64,000 nt of DNA from Sulfurospirillum arsenophilum NBRC 109478 (GTDB lineage Bacteria; Campylobacterota; Campylobacteria; Campylobacterales; Sulfurospirillaceae): contig NZ_BBQF01000004.1 of assembly GCF_000813345.1 (NCBI RefSeq), positions 62,001 to 126,000 of the forward strand, in the 5' to 3' direction. Positions 50,533-59,526 of the stretch are shown here, one piece after another (position 1 is the stretch's first letter; every line of letters begins with the position of its first letter). Below the pieces are notes generated by a model. That model ran no database searches, was not told where the DNA came from, and saw nothing but the letters and a program-made list of their open reading frames with translations. Both the position numbers and the translations under genes were made by a program.

Positions 50533-51420
50533 TTATGGATACGAAACCAAAACCTTCTCTATCGCCTCTTTAAGCTCTGCATTGAGGTTATCCATCTTAT
50601 TGACCATCCATAAAAGATAGTTTCTATCTATCTCTAAAACTTCCTCGGGTGTTTTGCCAGCATATTTGCCAAAGCCGATGGTTAGAGTGACGTTCTCTTT
50701 GGTGGCTTCGAGGGCGTGGAGTATGGAAGCTTTGACATCAGCGTCTAGTCCGTTGGCATTTTGCATGTAGTGAAGGTCTTGGCGATCCGTGCGTGCGACA
50801 TCGGCGAATTTTTTACCTTTGTTTTTACCGTAAGGAATGTGGCTTAGCACTATAGGCTCGGAACAGAGGAGTATCATCTTTGGCATAGAGTGTTCTTCGC
50901 AAAGTCGTTCAAAGAGGTGTTTTAGAACGATAACATCGCCAAGTGCGTCATGCGCGTTGATGGTGATGCCAAGCTTTTTGGCAAGAGCCTCTTCTTCACG
51001 GTAGAGTCCCCATTGATAGCGTTTGTACTGCAAGCTAAAGGATGAGCCATCGAGCGGATAGTAAGCACGTAAAATGCGAAAGGTGTCGATGAGATTCATC
51101 TGAGAGGTAAAGCCCTCTTTTGAGAGCATTCCAAGATCAAACGCGGCATTTTGAATGACAATGATGTTGCTCGGTATGTTGAGTTCACACAGTCTTTTAT
51201 AGGCTTTTGTCTGCACACATGAGGGCTCACCCTCAAGCATTTCAGGGGTAATGTGGTGAATCGCCATTGCCTCGAATGCGATAGGAAGTGGTGGCATACA
51301 AAGGTCGTTATGAATCTCCTCAATCTCAAACTCTTCGTTTAAAACTAAGTAACTCAGCTGACAGATGCGGTCTTTTTCCATCATACCTGTGGTTTCGGTA
51401 TCTAAAACAATAATTTTCAT
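50533..51420 (-). CDS. DEDDh 3'-5' exonuclease with C-terminal extension
   Basis: 295 residues. ExoI VLDTETTGM, ExoII QNAAFDLGML and ExoIII INAHDALGDV complete the DEDDh set of DnaQ/ExoX enzymes (~1-170). The tail (~195-295) has two similar segments, HIPYGKNKGKKFADVARTDRQDLHYM and TIGFGKYAGKTPEEVLEIDRNYLLWM, the ExoX-type repeat. It flanks the TIR pair and could be ordinary DNA repair. Divergent from the ABC permease. Confidence 0.88.
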   Translation of the reverse strand: MKIIVLDTETTGMMEKDRICQLSYLVLNEEFEIEEIHNDLCMPPLPIAFEAMAIHHITPEMLEGEPSCVQTKAYKRLCELNIPSNIIVIQNAAFDLGMLSKEGFTSQMNLIDTFRILRAYYPLDGSSFSLQYKRYQWGLYREEEALAKKLGITINAHDALGDVIVLKHLFERLCEEHSMPKMILLCSEPIVLSHIPYGKNKGKKFADVARTDRQDLHYMQNANGLDADVKASILHALEATKENVTLTIGFGKYAGKTPEEVLEIDRNYLLWMVNKMDNLNAELKEAIEKVLVSYP

Positions 51421-51477
51421 GGCGCGCCTTCATGCGTGATTATCGTCTCATTGTACGTCAATCTTGCTTTCAAATGT

Positions 51478-51489
51478 TTTACATGTAAA
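51478..51489. repeat. TTTACATGTAAA palindrome, copy 17
   Basis: Exact copy in the divergent gap between the exonuclease and ABC permease genes; no good -10 box at the right distance on either strand. Confidence 0.9.
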
Positions 51490-51559
51490 GATAATTCATA
51501 CTCGGTTCATCTTTGTTTTCTAAAATTGTCATTAAATTATTACACGACAAGGAATTTTC

Positions 51560-52642
51560 TTGATTGGACTTTTTTTCAAAGCGCTGAATCGCAATCGCTT
51601 TAAAACATTTCTTATTTACACGAGCATCACCGTTGCAATCACGGCTATCTTTATGATAACGTCGATTTCACGGGGTATCATCGGGATGTACTCCACGATG
51701 CTCAAAACCGAAGGCGACATCATCGTCACGCAAGCCAAAATCGCCGATACCTTTTTCAGCGATGTGAACGTTTCACTTGCAGATAAAATTCAAAACATCG
51801 CTGGCGTTAAAGAGGTGTACGCACTCATTTTAGGGGCTAGTCCTATTAACGATCTACCCATCGCTGCGATTTATGGCGTGAGTGAAAATCGTTTTAAAAC
51901 CTATGCGCTCACCGAAGGTGCTTACCCAAAAAAAGGCGAAGTCATCCTGGGTAAAAACATCAACGCAAGACTTCATGCACCTAAATTTGTCTCTATCTCG
52001 AACAAAACGTTCAGCGTTTCAGGCATCTTTGAAAATGGTGTCGGTTTTGAAGACGGTGGTGCTGTGCTTAACCGCGAGGATGCTAGTGCTATTTTCAATA
52101 AAGAAGCGTCCATTTTGCTTGTAAGCATGGAGCGGGGATATGAAGCAAATGCACTTATTGAAAACATCAATGCGCAAAGTTCAGACATCGAGGCTAAAAC
52201 CACGCATGAGTTTGTAGACAATTACAATCAATTCAAGATCATTGAAACCTCCTCCAACGTCATCAGCGCGGTGGCTTTTTTGATGGGATTGCTGGGAATT
52301 ACGAGTCTTATAAGCATTACGATTAACGAGCGAAGAAGCGAGTTTGGCATACTTCGTGCCATTGGAAAGTCGTCTAATTTCATCATAACGATGGTCGTTG
52401 GTGAAACGTTTGTCATCACCTGTGTTGGCTTTATCTCAGCGCTTCTCTTCTCCAAAGCGTTACTTTTTATGATCGCGCACATCGAGAAATTTCAAGGCTA
52501 TGTGAATGGTGAGCTCAGTTTAGAAACTATCATCGCTGTTTTTTGTTTCTCCCTTTTTATGGCACTTTTAGGCGCACTGTTACCAGCGTATAGCGCATCA
52601 AAGATTGACCCGATCATCCTCATTCAAAGGGGTGCGCTATGA
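51560..52642 (+). CDS. FtsX-like ABC transporter permease
   Basis: 360 residues from a TTG start with AAGGAA five bases upstream. One N-terminal membrane helix (~15-38), a large periplasmic domain (~40-230), then three helices (~230-355) of the FtsX/MacB/LolC type: VAFLMGLLGITSLISI, NERRSEFGILRAIG, LPAYSASKIDPI. Together with the next gene (ATGA overlap) it is a mechanotransmission-type transporter, possibly for lipoproteins or a small cargo. Confidence 0.88.
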   Translation: MIGLFFKALNRNRFKTFLIYTSITVAITAIFMITSISRGIIGMYSTMLKTEGDIIVTQAKIADTFFSDVNVSLADKIQNIAGVKEVYALILGASPINDLPIAAIYGVSENRFKTYALTEGAYPKKGEVILGKNINARLHAPKFVSISNKTFSVSGIFENGVGFEDGGAVLNREDASAIFNKEASILLVSMERGYEANALIENINAQSSDIEAKTTHEFVDNYNQFKIIETSSNVISAVAFLMGLLGITSLISITINERRSEFGILRAIGKSSNFIITMVVGETFVITCVGFISALLFSKALLFMIAHIEKFQGYVNGELSLETIIAVFCFSLFMALLGALLPAYSASKIDPIILIQRGAL

Positions 52643-53265
52643 TACTTCAAGCAGGGGGAATTACCCATTTCTACAAAAATGATCTAGCACTCGATAACGT
52701 CAACTTTGAAGCCAAGCGTGGCGATTTTATCGCTATCGTTGGAGAAAGTGGCAGTGGTAAGTCCACCCTACTCTCCATTCTCTCCTCCTTGCTACGCCCT
52801 ACTAAAGGCGAGTTGTTCTTTGAGGGAAAAGCCTACACACTCATCAAAGACATCGATGCGTTTCGTCAAAAAGAGATTGGGTTTATCTTCCAGTTTCACT
52901 ACCTCATCGGGTATTTAACGATTTTAGAGAACATTAAACTCGCAGCGATCAATAAAAATAGTACCTACATCGATACGCTCTTTAAGCAATGTGGCATCGA
53001 AGCGATTAAAGACAAATACCCAGATGAAATTTCAGGCGGGCAACGCCAACGTGCCGCCATTGTCAGGGCATTGGTGAACTCACCTAAAATCATCTTCGCG
53101 GATGAACCAACGGGAAACCTAGACTCACACAATTCGCAAAATATCTATGAGCTTTTCAAAATGCTCTCCAAAAGTGGCACGACGATCATCATCGCGACAC
53201 ACGACCGCAAGGTATCGGATTATGCAGACAAAATTATCGAGGTAAAAGATGGAAAAATTCTCTAG
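52639..53265 (+). CDS. LolD/MacB-type ABC ATPase
   Basis: 208 residues. Walker A GESGSGKST, Q-loop FQFHYLIGYLTILENI, signature EISGGQRQRAAIVRALV, Walker B IIFADEPTGNLDS, His loop IATHDRKVSDYAD. Overlaps both neighbours (4 and 17 bases), so permease, ATPase and the oxidase-like gene are tightly coupled. Confidence 0.92.
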   Translation: MILQAGGITHFYKNDLALDNVNFEAKRGDFIAIVGESGSGKSTLLSILSSLLRPTKGELFFEGKAYTLIKDIDAFRQKEIGFIFQFHYLIGYLTILENIKLAAINKNSTYIDTLFKQCGIEAIKDKYPDEISGGQRQRAAIVRALVNSPKIIFADEPTGNLDSHNSQNIYELFKMLSKSGTTIIIATHDRKVSDYADKIIEVKDGKIL

Positions 53266-54826
53266 TTTTATACAAAAAGCCTTTGCCATAAGCTCACTCT
53301 TTTTAGTGCTTGGCTTGGCATTTGGCTTTGAATACTCACTCAATCTTTTGGGACACTTCCTGCCCTCATCCACACTCTCAGCGGTCAATGCAAGAAGTGT
53401 GCATGTCTCGTTGATGCTCTATGGTTTTGTGCCATTGATGCTCTCCTTTTTACCATTTGTTTTGATGGAAAAAGAGAACATCCACAGTGAAAAAGGGCTT
53501 GAAAAACTAAAAACCTACTTTACTCTCTGGTGCATTTTTTTGGTCTTTATGACCATTAGCCTCTTGATGGGCGTTCACCGTGGGCTGGTTTTTTATGACT
53601 TTGCGTATGAGCTCAATTTTATCCTTGCATTTTCGGGTGTTTTTTACATCTTAGCGCTGTATGACTACATCAAAGAGTACAAGGTTATTCCATTGTGGAT
53701 CAAAGTCTCTTTGTACCTTGTCATCGCCTCTCCTATCGCACTTTTAGTGCTGATGAATCCTGTCATTGGGCAAGTGGAGAAAACCATTGTAGGACCGCAT
53801 GGAGACAATACGCTCGGCATGAGTTACACACTGATTCCACTTTTTTACCTCCTCATCAAACTGCATGCCAAAGAGGCGTTTGTGGCGAAGTACCATGCGA
53901 TGTGGATCATTCCTCTTGTGGGTTACATCGCTTCGGTTGCACACCGCATTTTTATAGGTGATCTTAGCTACAACCAAGAGTGGTTTTTCCAATACCTTAC
54001 CCTTTGTTTTGTGCCGCTTTTGATTAAATGGTTCAGTGATGCAAAGATCACCTTTAAAAATAACCCTTTCCTCATCATCGCTGTGTACTCCTTTTTGTTT
54101 GTGGACATTGAGGGCAACATCTTGTTTATCCCTTCCATTCGCTGGTTGTTTCACCGCAATGACCTCGTTGTAGCCCATGCGCACATCGCTATGGGTGTTA
54201 ACATCTTTTTTATGGCAATGGCAGTTGTGTCACCGTATCTTAAAAACCTCAACCAAAAAGCCTTTAGCTTCTTTTACACACTAGGCTTTACACTTATGCT
54301 CATTGCTCTCTCCTTAGCAGGAATGATGGAAGCGGGCTTTATGCAAGCGGACATCAACCTTTTGTGGACGATTCGAATGTTGTGTGGTCTGTTCATTATT
54401 CTTGTAACCATCGGGTTTTTTTACCCACAGTTGGGACTCGGTGTGGAAAAACTTGATACGCTAAGGCTCTACCACCTCACAGGCTTTCTCTCTGACGCAC
54501 TGGGTGGTATCTTTTTGTTTATCTTTGCCGCGACCTTGTACCCATTGTTGGGATTTGGTTTCGAAGGAAAGTACGAGTACATTGTCTTTGCATTTATGAC
54601 AACCACTGGCATCATTCACCTTTTTGGTTTGCTACAGCCTTCCTATGCGCTCATACTTGCTAAAATAAGTGCGTTTAACCGCATCGCAGTTTCTGCTATG
54701 TTTTTATCGCTTTATCTTTCCCATCAACTGGGGATTGAAGCGATGCTCATTGCGTTGTATGACCTTGTTTTTGCATCTGTTTATGTTATGTTTGCATCAA
54801 AATTTGAAAGGAGGCTCTATGTTTAA
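53249..54826 (+). CDS. Divergent heme-copper oxidase subunit I-like protein
   Basis: 525 residues with about twelve membrane segments. It recalls CcoN/NorB proteins: H52 (ARSVHVSLMLYGF) and the pair H310-A-H312 (VVAHAHIAMG) match the heme-ligand histidines. The copper site does not: the helix-VI region reads GPHGDNTLGM (H184, D186), where cbb3 enzymes have GHNAVGFF, and the His-His pair is AHRIF (H232 only). Heme binding is thus plausible but oxygen or NO reduction doubtful. It might be a sensor, quinol-binding or assembly protein. Embedded between ABC genes and a YceI protein. Confidence 0.6.
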   Translation: MEKFSSFIQKAFAISSLFLVLGLAFGFEYSLNLLGHFLPSSTLSAVNARSVHVSLMLYGFVPLMLSFLPFVLMEKENIHSEKGLEKLKTYFTLWCIFLVFMTISLLMGVHRGLVFYDFAYELNFILAFSGVFYILALYDYIKEYKVIPLWIKVSLYLVIASPIALLVLMNPVIGQVEKTIVGPHGDNTLGMSYTLIPLFYLLIKLHAKEAFVAKYHAMWIIPLVGYIASVAHRIFIGDLSYNQEWFFQYLTLCFVPLLIKWFSDAKITFKNNPFLIIAVYSFLFVDIEGNILFIPSIRWLFHRNDLVVAHAHIAMGVNIFFMAMAVVSPYLKNLNQKAFSFFYTLGFTLMLIALSLAGMMEAGFMQADINLLWTIRMLCGLFIILVTIGFFYPQLGLGVEKLDTLRLYHLTGFLSDALGGIFLFIFAATLYPLLGFGFEGKYEYIVFAFMTTTGIIHLFGLLQPSYALILAKISAFNRIAVSAMFLSLYLSHQLGIEAMLIALYDLVFASVYVMFASKFERRLYV

Positions 54827-55820
54827 TGCCCTTTTTACACTCTTTGTCGCGAGTGAGTTTTGTTACTATTTGCTCATCGCACAAACGGGAATTATTGAAG
54901 TATTTCACTCAGACATCCAAGCTTTCTTTACCCTTCCACTCGGTGGTATTCTGGGAAGTTTACTGGTGTATCGCTCATTTGGCTGGTTAAACACCGACCA
55001 AAAAAAGATCATCTTTTTTGTAGGGCTTCAAGCACTCTGTTCGCTCTTTTACCCCTCTTTAAATCTTGTGGTTTTAGGCGCACTTGGCATCAGTCTTGGT
55101 ATGAGCGCTCCACTGCTCATTAAATTTACCAAAGGTCACTACACAGAAATCGCCATAGCCCTTGGCGTTACCTATGCTCTCTCTACGGCACTCTTTACGT
55201 ATGAGCCTATTTTGAGGGGTAACCTAGCCATTGGACTCTCCCTCATTGCGTTTGCATGTAGCTTTTTTATCCACCGTTTGCCAGAACATCCTGAAGAAAT
55301 AGAGTCTGAGAGCTTGAGTATCTACGCGGTTTTAGCGATGGCGGTTTGGGCATTTTTAGATGCCAACCTTTTTGAAACACTTTCACGTAGTTCTGACATC
55401 TCTATCTGGAGAGCGGAGACATGGCACATTATCTTGGTGTTTCACCTCGTGGGAATGGGTGTAGCGTATCTGCTTCGTGACACACTTAGAGAACATCACT
55501 CGTTTATCATCGCTCTTTTGTTTGCACTCAGTTACATGCTCTACGCTGCGCGCGAAGCTGTGCTTTTAAGTATGATTTATCCGTTTGTCATTTCATACTA
55601 CAACTTTGTCATTATGAAACGACTCTCAAGACTTGGCAATCTTAGATTGCTTGGCATGATTATGGTCTTTACAGGCTGGATCGCAGGTGGTGGTGGACTT
55701 ATGAGTGCGCTAGGAGGTTACACCTATGTGGGTGTTATGATGATTTGTGTACTTTTATGTACCGAAATTTATAGTTTTATTTATCAAACTTCTCAAAAAA
55801 GGATCAACCATGTTCAGTAA
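54819..55820 (+). CDS. Polytopic membrane protein of unknown function
   Basis: 333 residues from the ATG at 54819, which has AAAGGAGG upstream and overlaps the previous stop by eight bases. About ten membrane helices with a charged loop HRLPEHPEEIESES near the middle, an MFS-like spacing without a clear family motif. Contains GWIAGGGGLMSALGG near the C-terminus. Translationally linked to both neighbours, so it probably acts with the oxidase-like and YceI proteins. Confidence 0.6.
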   Translation: MFNALFTLFVASEFCYYLLIAQTGIIEVFHSDIQAFFTLPLGGILGSLLVYRSFGWLNTDQKKIIFFVGLQALCSLFYPSLNLVVLGALGISLGMSAPLLIKFTKGHYTEIAIALGVTYALSTALFTYEPILRGNLAIGLSLIAFACSFFIHRLPEHPEEIESESLSIYAVLAMAVWAFLDANLFETLSRSSDISIWRAETWHIILVFHLVGMGVAYLLRDTLREHHSFIIALLFALSYMLYAAREAVLLSMIYPFVISYYNFVIMKRLSRLGNLRLLGMIMVFTGWIAGGGGLMSALGGYTYVGVMMICVLLCTEIYSFIYQTSQKRINHVQ

Positions 55821-56349
55821 AATTGCGTTAGCCGTTCTTACAACTTCTCTTCTTACCAGTGCCTCTTTCGCCCGCGAGGTCAATTATAAAGAGGGATTCA
55901 TCCAAGCTCAAACAGAGATTTTAGGCGATAGCAACATTGCGCCAAAATGTAGCCATATTACAACCAAACTCAGTATGGACGAAACGTTAGAATCCCTTAA
56001 GGGTGAAATCTCAATGGAACTTTTAAGCCTCAAAAGCGAAAATGAAAAGCGCGATGAACACATGCATGAAACTTTACATGTAAAAGAACACCCCATCACT
56101 ACCTTTACACTTAAAGAGCTCAAAAAAGAGGCGGATGGCTACCATCTTGTAGGCGTACTCTCTCTCAACAAACAGATCAAAGAGATCGACACAAAAGCGG
56201 ACATTACAGATCAAAACGATCTTCTTAAACTCAAAGGTGGCTTTAGCATCAAAATGAGCGACTTTGGTATCGAGCCTCCTACGTTGCTTTTTTTAAGTGT
56301 ACGTGATGAAGTTACCATCTCTTACGACCTAGCTTTAGCAAAAAAATAA
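55810..56349 (+). CDS. YceI family periplasmic protein
   Basis: 179 residues from the ATG at 55810, with AAAAGGA upstream. Signal peptide cut near SFA-RE (~21). VKEHPITTFTLKELKKEADGYHLVGVLSLNKQIKEI and KGGFSIKMSDFGIEPP give the YceI lipocalin-like barrel that binds isoprenoid quinones or similar lipids. A His-rich stretch (DEHMHETLHVKEH) is partly encoded by a palindrome. Overlaps the membrane protein gene by 11 bases. Confidence 0.82.
   Translation: MFSKIALAVLTTSLLTSASFAREVNYKEGFIQAQTEILGDSNIAPKCSHITTKLSMDETLESLKGEISMELLSLKSENEKRDEHMHETLHVKEHPITTFTLKELKKEADGYHLVGVLSLNKQIKEIDTKADITDQNDLLKLKGGFSIKMSDFGIEPPTLLFLSVRDEVTISYDLALAKK
56073..56084. repeat. TTTACATGTAAA palindrome, copy 18
   Basis: Exact copy inside the YceI gene, read as Leu-His-Val-Lys; flanks C/A. 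Confidence 0.9.
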
Positions 56350-56357
56350 AAGAGTCA

Positions 56358-57128
56358 ATGATGTTTGAAAAAGCGTACGCGAGGCTGAATTTCAAAAGTA
56401 TGAGGGTTGGTATCAAAAACCTGCCAACCTCTTTTGAAAACTTTACCATTGTACATCTCAGTGATTTACATGTAAACGCTCAAACGCCCTTGCATGCGCT
56501 TGAAAGCTTGGTCACAAAGATCAATGAACTTGACATCGACATGGTTGCTCTCACAGGTGATCTTTTTGATGCAAGAACGAAGTACATCAAAATACACCTT
56601 GAAATTCTAAGCCACATAAAACATCCTGTTTATTTTGTGAGCGGTAATCATGACCTTGCTTATACACGAAAACAGCTCGCATGTGAGGTTTCAAAACTTG
56701 GTTTTATCCTGTTAGATAACCGTATCGTGACGCTCAACCTAGGCGGCGAAGCGCTTCAACTCATCGGTATTAGCGACGCGTTTAGCAGGTATTTTGGCAT
56801 CAAACGCCATGAAAAAGAGCTTTTCGCACAACTGGACACAAAATGTCCTTCCATCTTGCTCGCACACCAACCCAAAGACATTCGTTTTGCAAAACAGTTT
56901 TCGGTTGATTTACAACTCAGCGGGCACACCCATGGTGGGCAGATTTACCCTTTTGGCTACCTCGTACGGCTGTTTCAGCCCTATGTAAAAGGCTTGCACC
57001 GACAAGGGAAAACGCAAATCTTCGTCACCACAGGGTATGGTAGTTGGGGATTTGACTTTCGTTTTAATGCTCCCAGTGAAGTAGTTATTTTGACATTAAC
57101 AAAGGACGATCATGCAGATCAAGGTTAA
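56358..57128 (+). CDS. Calcineurin-like metallophosphoesterase (YkuE/YaeI type)
   Basis: 256 residues. Five metal-site motifs are in order: SDLHV, GDLFD, GNHD, AHQP and SGHTHGGQ. The ending YVKGLHRQGKTQIFVTTGYGSWGFDFRFNAPSEV is the YaeI/YkuE (UDP-2,3-diacylglucosamine-like) form. Two-metal phosphodiesterase, likely membrane-associated. The catalytic His of motif 1 is encoded within a palindrome copy. Overlaps the kinase-like gene by 17 bases. Confidence 0.92.
   Translation: MMFEKAYARLNFKSMRVGIKNLPTSFENFTIVHLSDLHVNAQTPLHALESLVTKINELDIDMVALTGDLFDARTKYIKIHLEILSHIKHPVYFVSGNHDLAYTRKQLACEVSKLGFILLDNRIVTLNLGGEALQLIGISDAFSRYFGIKRHEKELFAQLDTKCPSILLAHQPKDIRFAKQFSVDLQLSGHTHGGQIYPFGYLVRLFQPYVKGLHRQGKTQIFVTTGYGSWGFDFRFNAPSEVVILTLTKDDHADQG
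56465..56476. repeat. TTTACATGTAAA palindrome, copy 19
   Basis: Exact copy inside the phosphoesterase gene; codes for Leu-His-Val of the D-x-H metal motif. Flanks A/C, the least typical. Confidence 0.9.
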
Positions 57129-57789
57129 ATTGTTGTTGTGGTATCTGGCCATTCAAACATTTATTTTGGCAAGTTTTAATTATGCACTTTTTCTCAATGT
57201 AGAACATAATTTACATGAAAAAACCTACACAACACTGCAAACGCATGAAATGGTCGAACATTTTTTAACGAGAATGTGGATCTTAGACCCTTTTATCTTG
57301 CTGTTATCCAGTATTGGCGGTTACGTCTTGGTCTCAAAATACTTTCAACCCATTCAAAATATGCTCCAAGAGATCAAAGCCATTACACCGAACAACCTCT
57401 CTCTTCGCATACAACAACGTCCTTACAATGATGAGATAAATCACCTCGCCATTGCCTTCAATGAGATGCTTGACCGCCTTGAAAAAGCATTTCATGGCGT
57501 CAAAGAGTTTAACACCCATGCGTCGCATGAACTACGTACGCCTCTTACCATTATGCGTGGAGAAATCGAGATAGCCCTACGAAAAGAGCGCACGGTGGAA
57601 GAGTATAAAACGATTTTGGAAACACAATTAGAAGAGATTAAAACGCTTCAAAAACTAATGGAAGACCTACTCTTTCTAGCAGAATACAATGCCATGGAAA
57701 CGCAAAATGAGCTTGAAGGGTTAGGCTCTCACGCTAAGAGCCTTCTTGAGATGCGAAAAGCGTGTTGCACCCCAAAAGTCTCTGCTTAA
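57112..57789 (+). CDS. Truncated sensor histidine kinase without ATPase domain
   Basis: 225 residues. Two membrane helices (~5-28 and ~55-75), HAMP (~75-130) and HisKA with the phospho-His in THASHELRTPLTIMRGEIEIAL (~145). The frame ends at ~225, before any N, G1 or G2 box of the HATPase domain, so it cannot phosphorylate itself. The last 25 residues cover a terminator-like hairpin, as if a deletion fused the kinase to the end of its own transcript. No response regulator is adjacent. It may be non-functional. Confidence 0.75.
   Translation: MQIKVKLLLWYLAIQTFILASFNYALFLNVEHNLHEKTYTTLQTHEMVEHFLTRMWILDPFILLLSSIGGYVLVSKYFQPIQNMLQEIKAITPNNLSLRIQQRPYNDEINHLAIAFNEMLDRLEKAFHGVKEFNTHASHELRTPLTIMRGEIEIALRKERTVEEYKTILETQLEEIKTLQKLMEDLLFLAEYNAMETQNELEGLGSHAKSLLEMRKACCTPKVSA
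57724..57742 (+). terminator. Terminator-like hairpin inside the kinase 3' end
   Basis: GGCTCT-CACGCTA-AGAGCC followed by TTCTT, within the coding frame of the truncated kinase. Confidence 0.4.
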
Positions 57790-57792
57790 AAC

Positions 57793-57804
57793 TTTACATG
57801 TAAA
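57793..57804. repeat. TTTACATGTAAA palindrome, copy 20
   Basis: Exact copy filling the 16-base gap between the convergent kinase and antiporter stops; flanks C/G. Confidence 0.9.
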
Positions 57805-57805
57805 G

Positions 57806-59503
57806 CTATTTTTCTTTCGTGATCTCGCGGATAAGCTCATACTCATTTTTACGCAATGCTTCGAGTATGACAAAGATCTCATCTGAGGGTACACCCATTT
57901 GGCTGAGGGCTTCTTCACCGGTACGAATACTACTCTCCAATGTTTCCGCAATCACCCAACTAGCTCCAGATAAAAGCATTTTATCCATGGCTTTGATGTC
58001 TAAGGCGCGTGCTAAAATCTTAATATGCGGATAATTTTCTTTGATATGTTTGACCACTTTGAGCGCATTTAAACTATGGTCAATCGAGACAATGATCATC
58101 GAAGCTTGGTCAAGTTTAATGGTGTTCAACAGTTTTAAGTCCGTAATGTCTCCAAAGAAAACAGGAAAGCCCTCTTTGCGACCAAATGCCACTTCATTCG
58201 TGTTAATGTCAAAAACCATAAAAGGAATACCACTGCTTTTAAGCATTTTTGCAATCACTTTTCCCGTACTACCGTAGCCCGCAACCACGACTTTTTGCTC
58301 CATACTTGCATTATCAGTATTGAAGTAAGAAAATTGCGAAACATTGGCAAGCCTATTCGCAAGGGAACATCCAAAATTATACAAAACGGGGGTAAGAAGC
58401 ATACTGATAGAAATAACACCGATGCCCACAACAAAGAGCTGATCGTCGATGATACCCAGTGCCTTTGCCGCACCAAAGAGAACAAAACCAAACTCACCAC
58501 TTTGATTGAGCAAAAATGCCAGCTTGATAGCACCGCTTTTACTCGCTCCAAAAGCAAGCATCAAGGCAAAGATGACCAAAGATTTCAGTACTAAAATGAC
58601 CACCACATGCTCGCTAAAAACCCACGGATCGTTCATAATCGCTTGAAAATCAATCGACATACCCACAGCAATGAAGAAAAGGCTCATCAAGATACCTTTA
58701 AAAGGCTCAAGGCTGGATTCGATTTGGAAGCTATAGCGTGATGTTGAGAGGAACATACCCATCAAAAAAGCACCAAGTGCCATCGAAAGCCCTGCATGCT
58801 TCATAAGATACGCTGAGAGGACAACACTCAGCAGTGTCAACAGTAAAAAAGCATCTTTATTACGCTGTTTTGCTACTTTATCAAGAGCTTTGGGAATGAT
58901 GTAACGCCCAAAAGCGATCAGCAATGCAAACATCGCTAAAACATCAATGAGTGTTTTCCACCACGAAGAATCTACGGTTTGTTGTTGCGTTGAGAGAAGA
59001 GGAAGCACTGCCAAAAGTGGCACAACCGCTAAATCTTGAAGCAGTAAAATTGCAAAAGCATTTTTACCATGCTCCGTGTTGAGTTTTCCTTTGTCTTGCA
59101 AAATCTGCATGACAAAAGCAGTTGAAGATAGAGCAAGCGTAAAGCCCAAAAGCATTGCAACACCTATGCTTTCGACAAAAAAATTCATGTAAAGACCAAG
59201 CACAACACCAGAAGCGATGACTTGCAGTGAACCTAAACCAAAAACCTCTTTACGCATTGACCAGAGTTTTGCAGGTTGCATCTCAAGACCAATGACAAAA
59301 AGCAGTAAAACAACACCAAATTCCGTAAAATGGCGTAACGTTTCAACTTCGCTTGTGACAATAGGTCCAGGGGTGTGAGGACCTACAATAATTCCAGCAA
59401 TCAATAATCCCAAAATAGAGCCAAGCCCCATATGTTTTGAGATGGTTACCATAATAGCAGTCACTGCTAAAAGTACCAACGCTGAAAGAAGGAAAAAATC
59501 CAT
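57806..59503 (-). CDS. KefB/CPA2-type cation:proton antiporter with TrkA-N domain
   Basis: 565 residues from the ATG at 59503 (AAAGG upstream, partly supplied by a palindrome). About twelve membrane helices (~1-385) with GVVLLLFVIGLEMQP, FAILLLQDLAVVPLLAV and FLLNQSGEFGFVLFGAA, then a soluble Rossmann RCK/TrkA-N domain (~400-530: VVVAGYGSTGKVIAKML). Potassium or sodium efflux linked to protons; YjeE-like glutathione regulation cannot be told from sequence. Single gene upstream-linked to ribBA. Confidence 0.92.
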   Translation of the reverse strand: MDFFLLSALVLLAVTAIMVTISKHMGLGSILGLLIAGIIVGPHTPGPIVTSEVETLRHFTEFGVVLLLFVIGLEMQPAKLWSMRKEVFGLGSLQVIASGVVLGLYMNFFVESIGVAMLLGFTLALSSTAFVMQILQDKGKLNTEHGKNAFAILLLQDLAVVPLLAVLPLLSTQQQTVDSSWWKTLIDVLAMFALLIAFGRYIIPKALDKVAKQRNKDAFLLLTLLSVVLSAYLMKHAGLSMALGAFLMGMFLSTSRYSFQIESSLEPFKGILMSLFFIAVGMSIDFQAIMNDPWVFSEHVVVILVLKSLVIFALMLAFGASKSGAIKLAFLLNQSGEFGFVLFGAAKALGIIDDQLFVVGIGVISISMLLTPVLYNFGCSLANRLANVSQFSYFNTDNASMEQKVVVAGYGSTGKVIAKMLKSSGIPFMVFDINTNEVAFGRKEGFPVFFGDITDLKLLNTIKLDQASMIIVSIDHSLNALKVVKHIKENYPHIKILARALDIKAMDKMLLSGASWVIAETLESSIRTGEEALSQMGVPSDEIFVILEALRKNEYELIREITKEK

Positions 59504-59511
59504 GCACACCC

Positions 59512-59523
59512 TTTACATGTAAA
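59512..59523. repeat. TTTACATGTAAA palindrome, copy 21
   Basis: Exact copy between the ribBA stop and the antiporter start; its AAA end contributes to the antiporter ribosome-binding site. Confidence 0.9.
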
Positions 59524-59526
59524 GAT

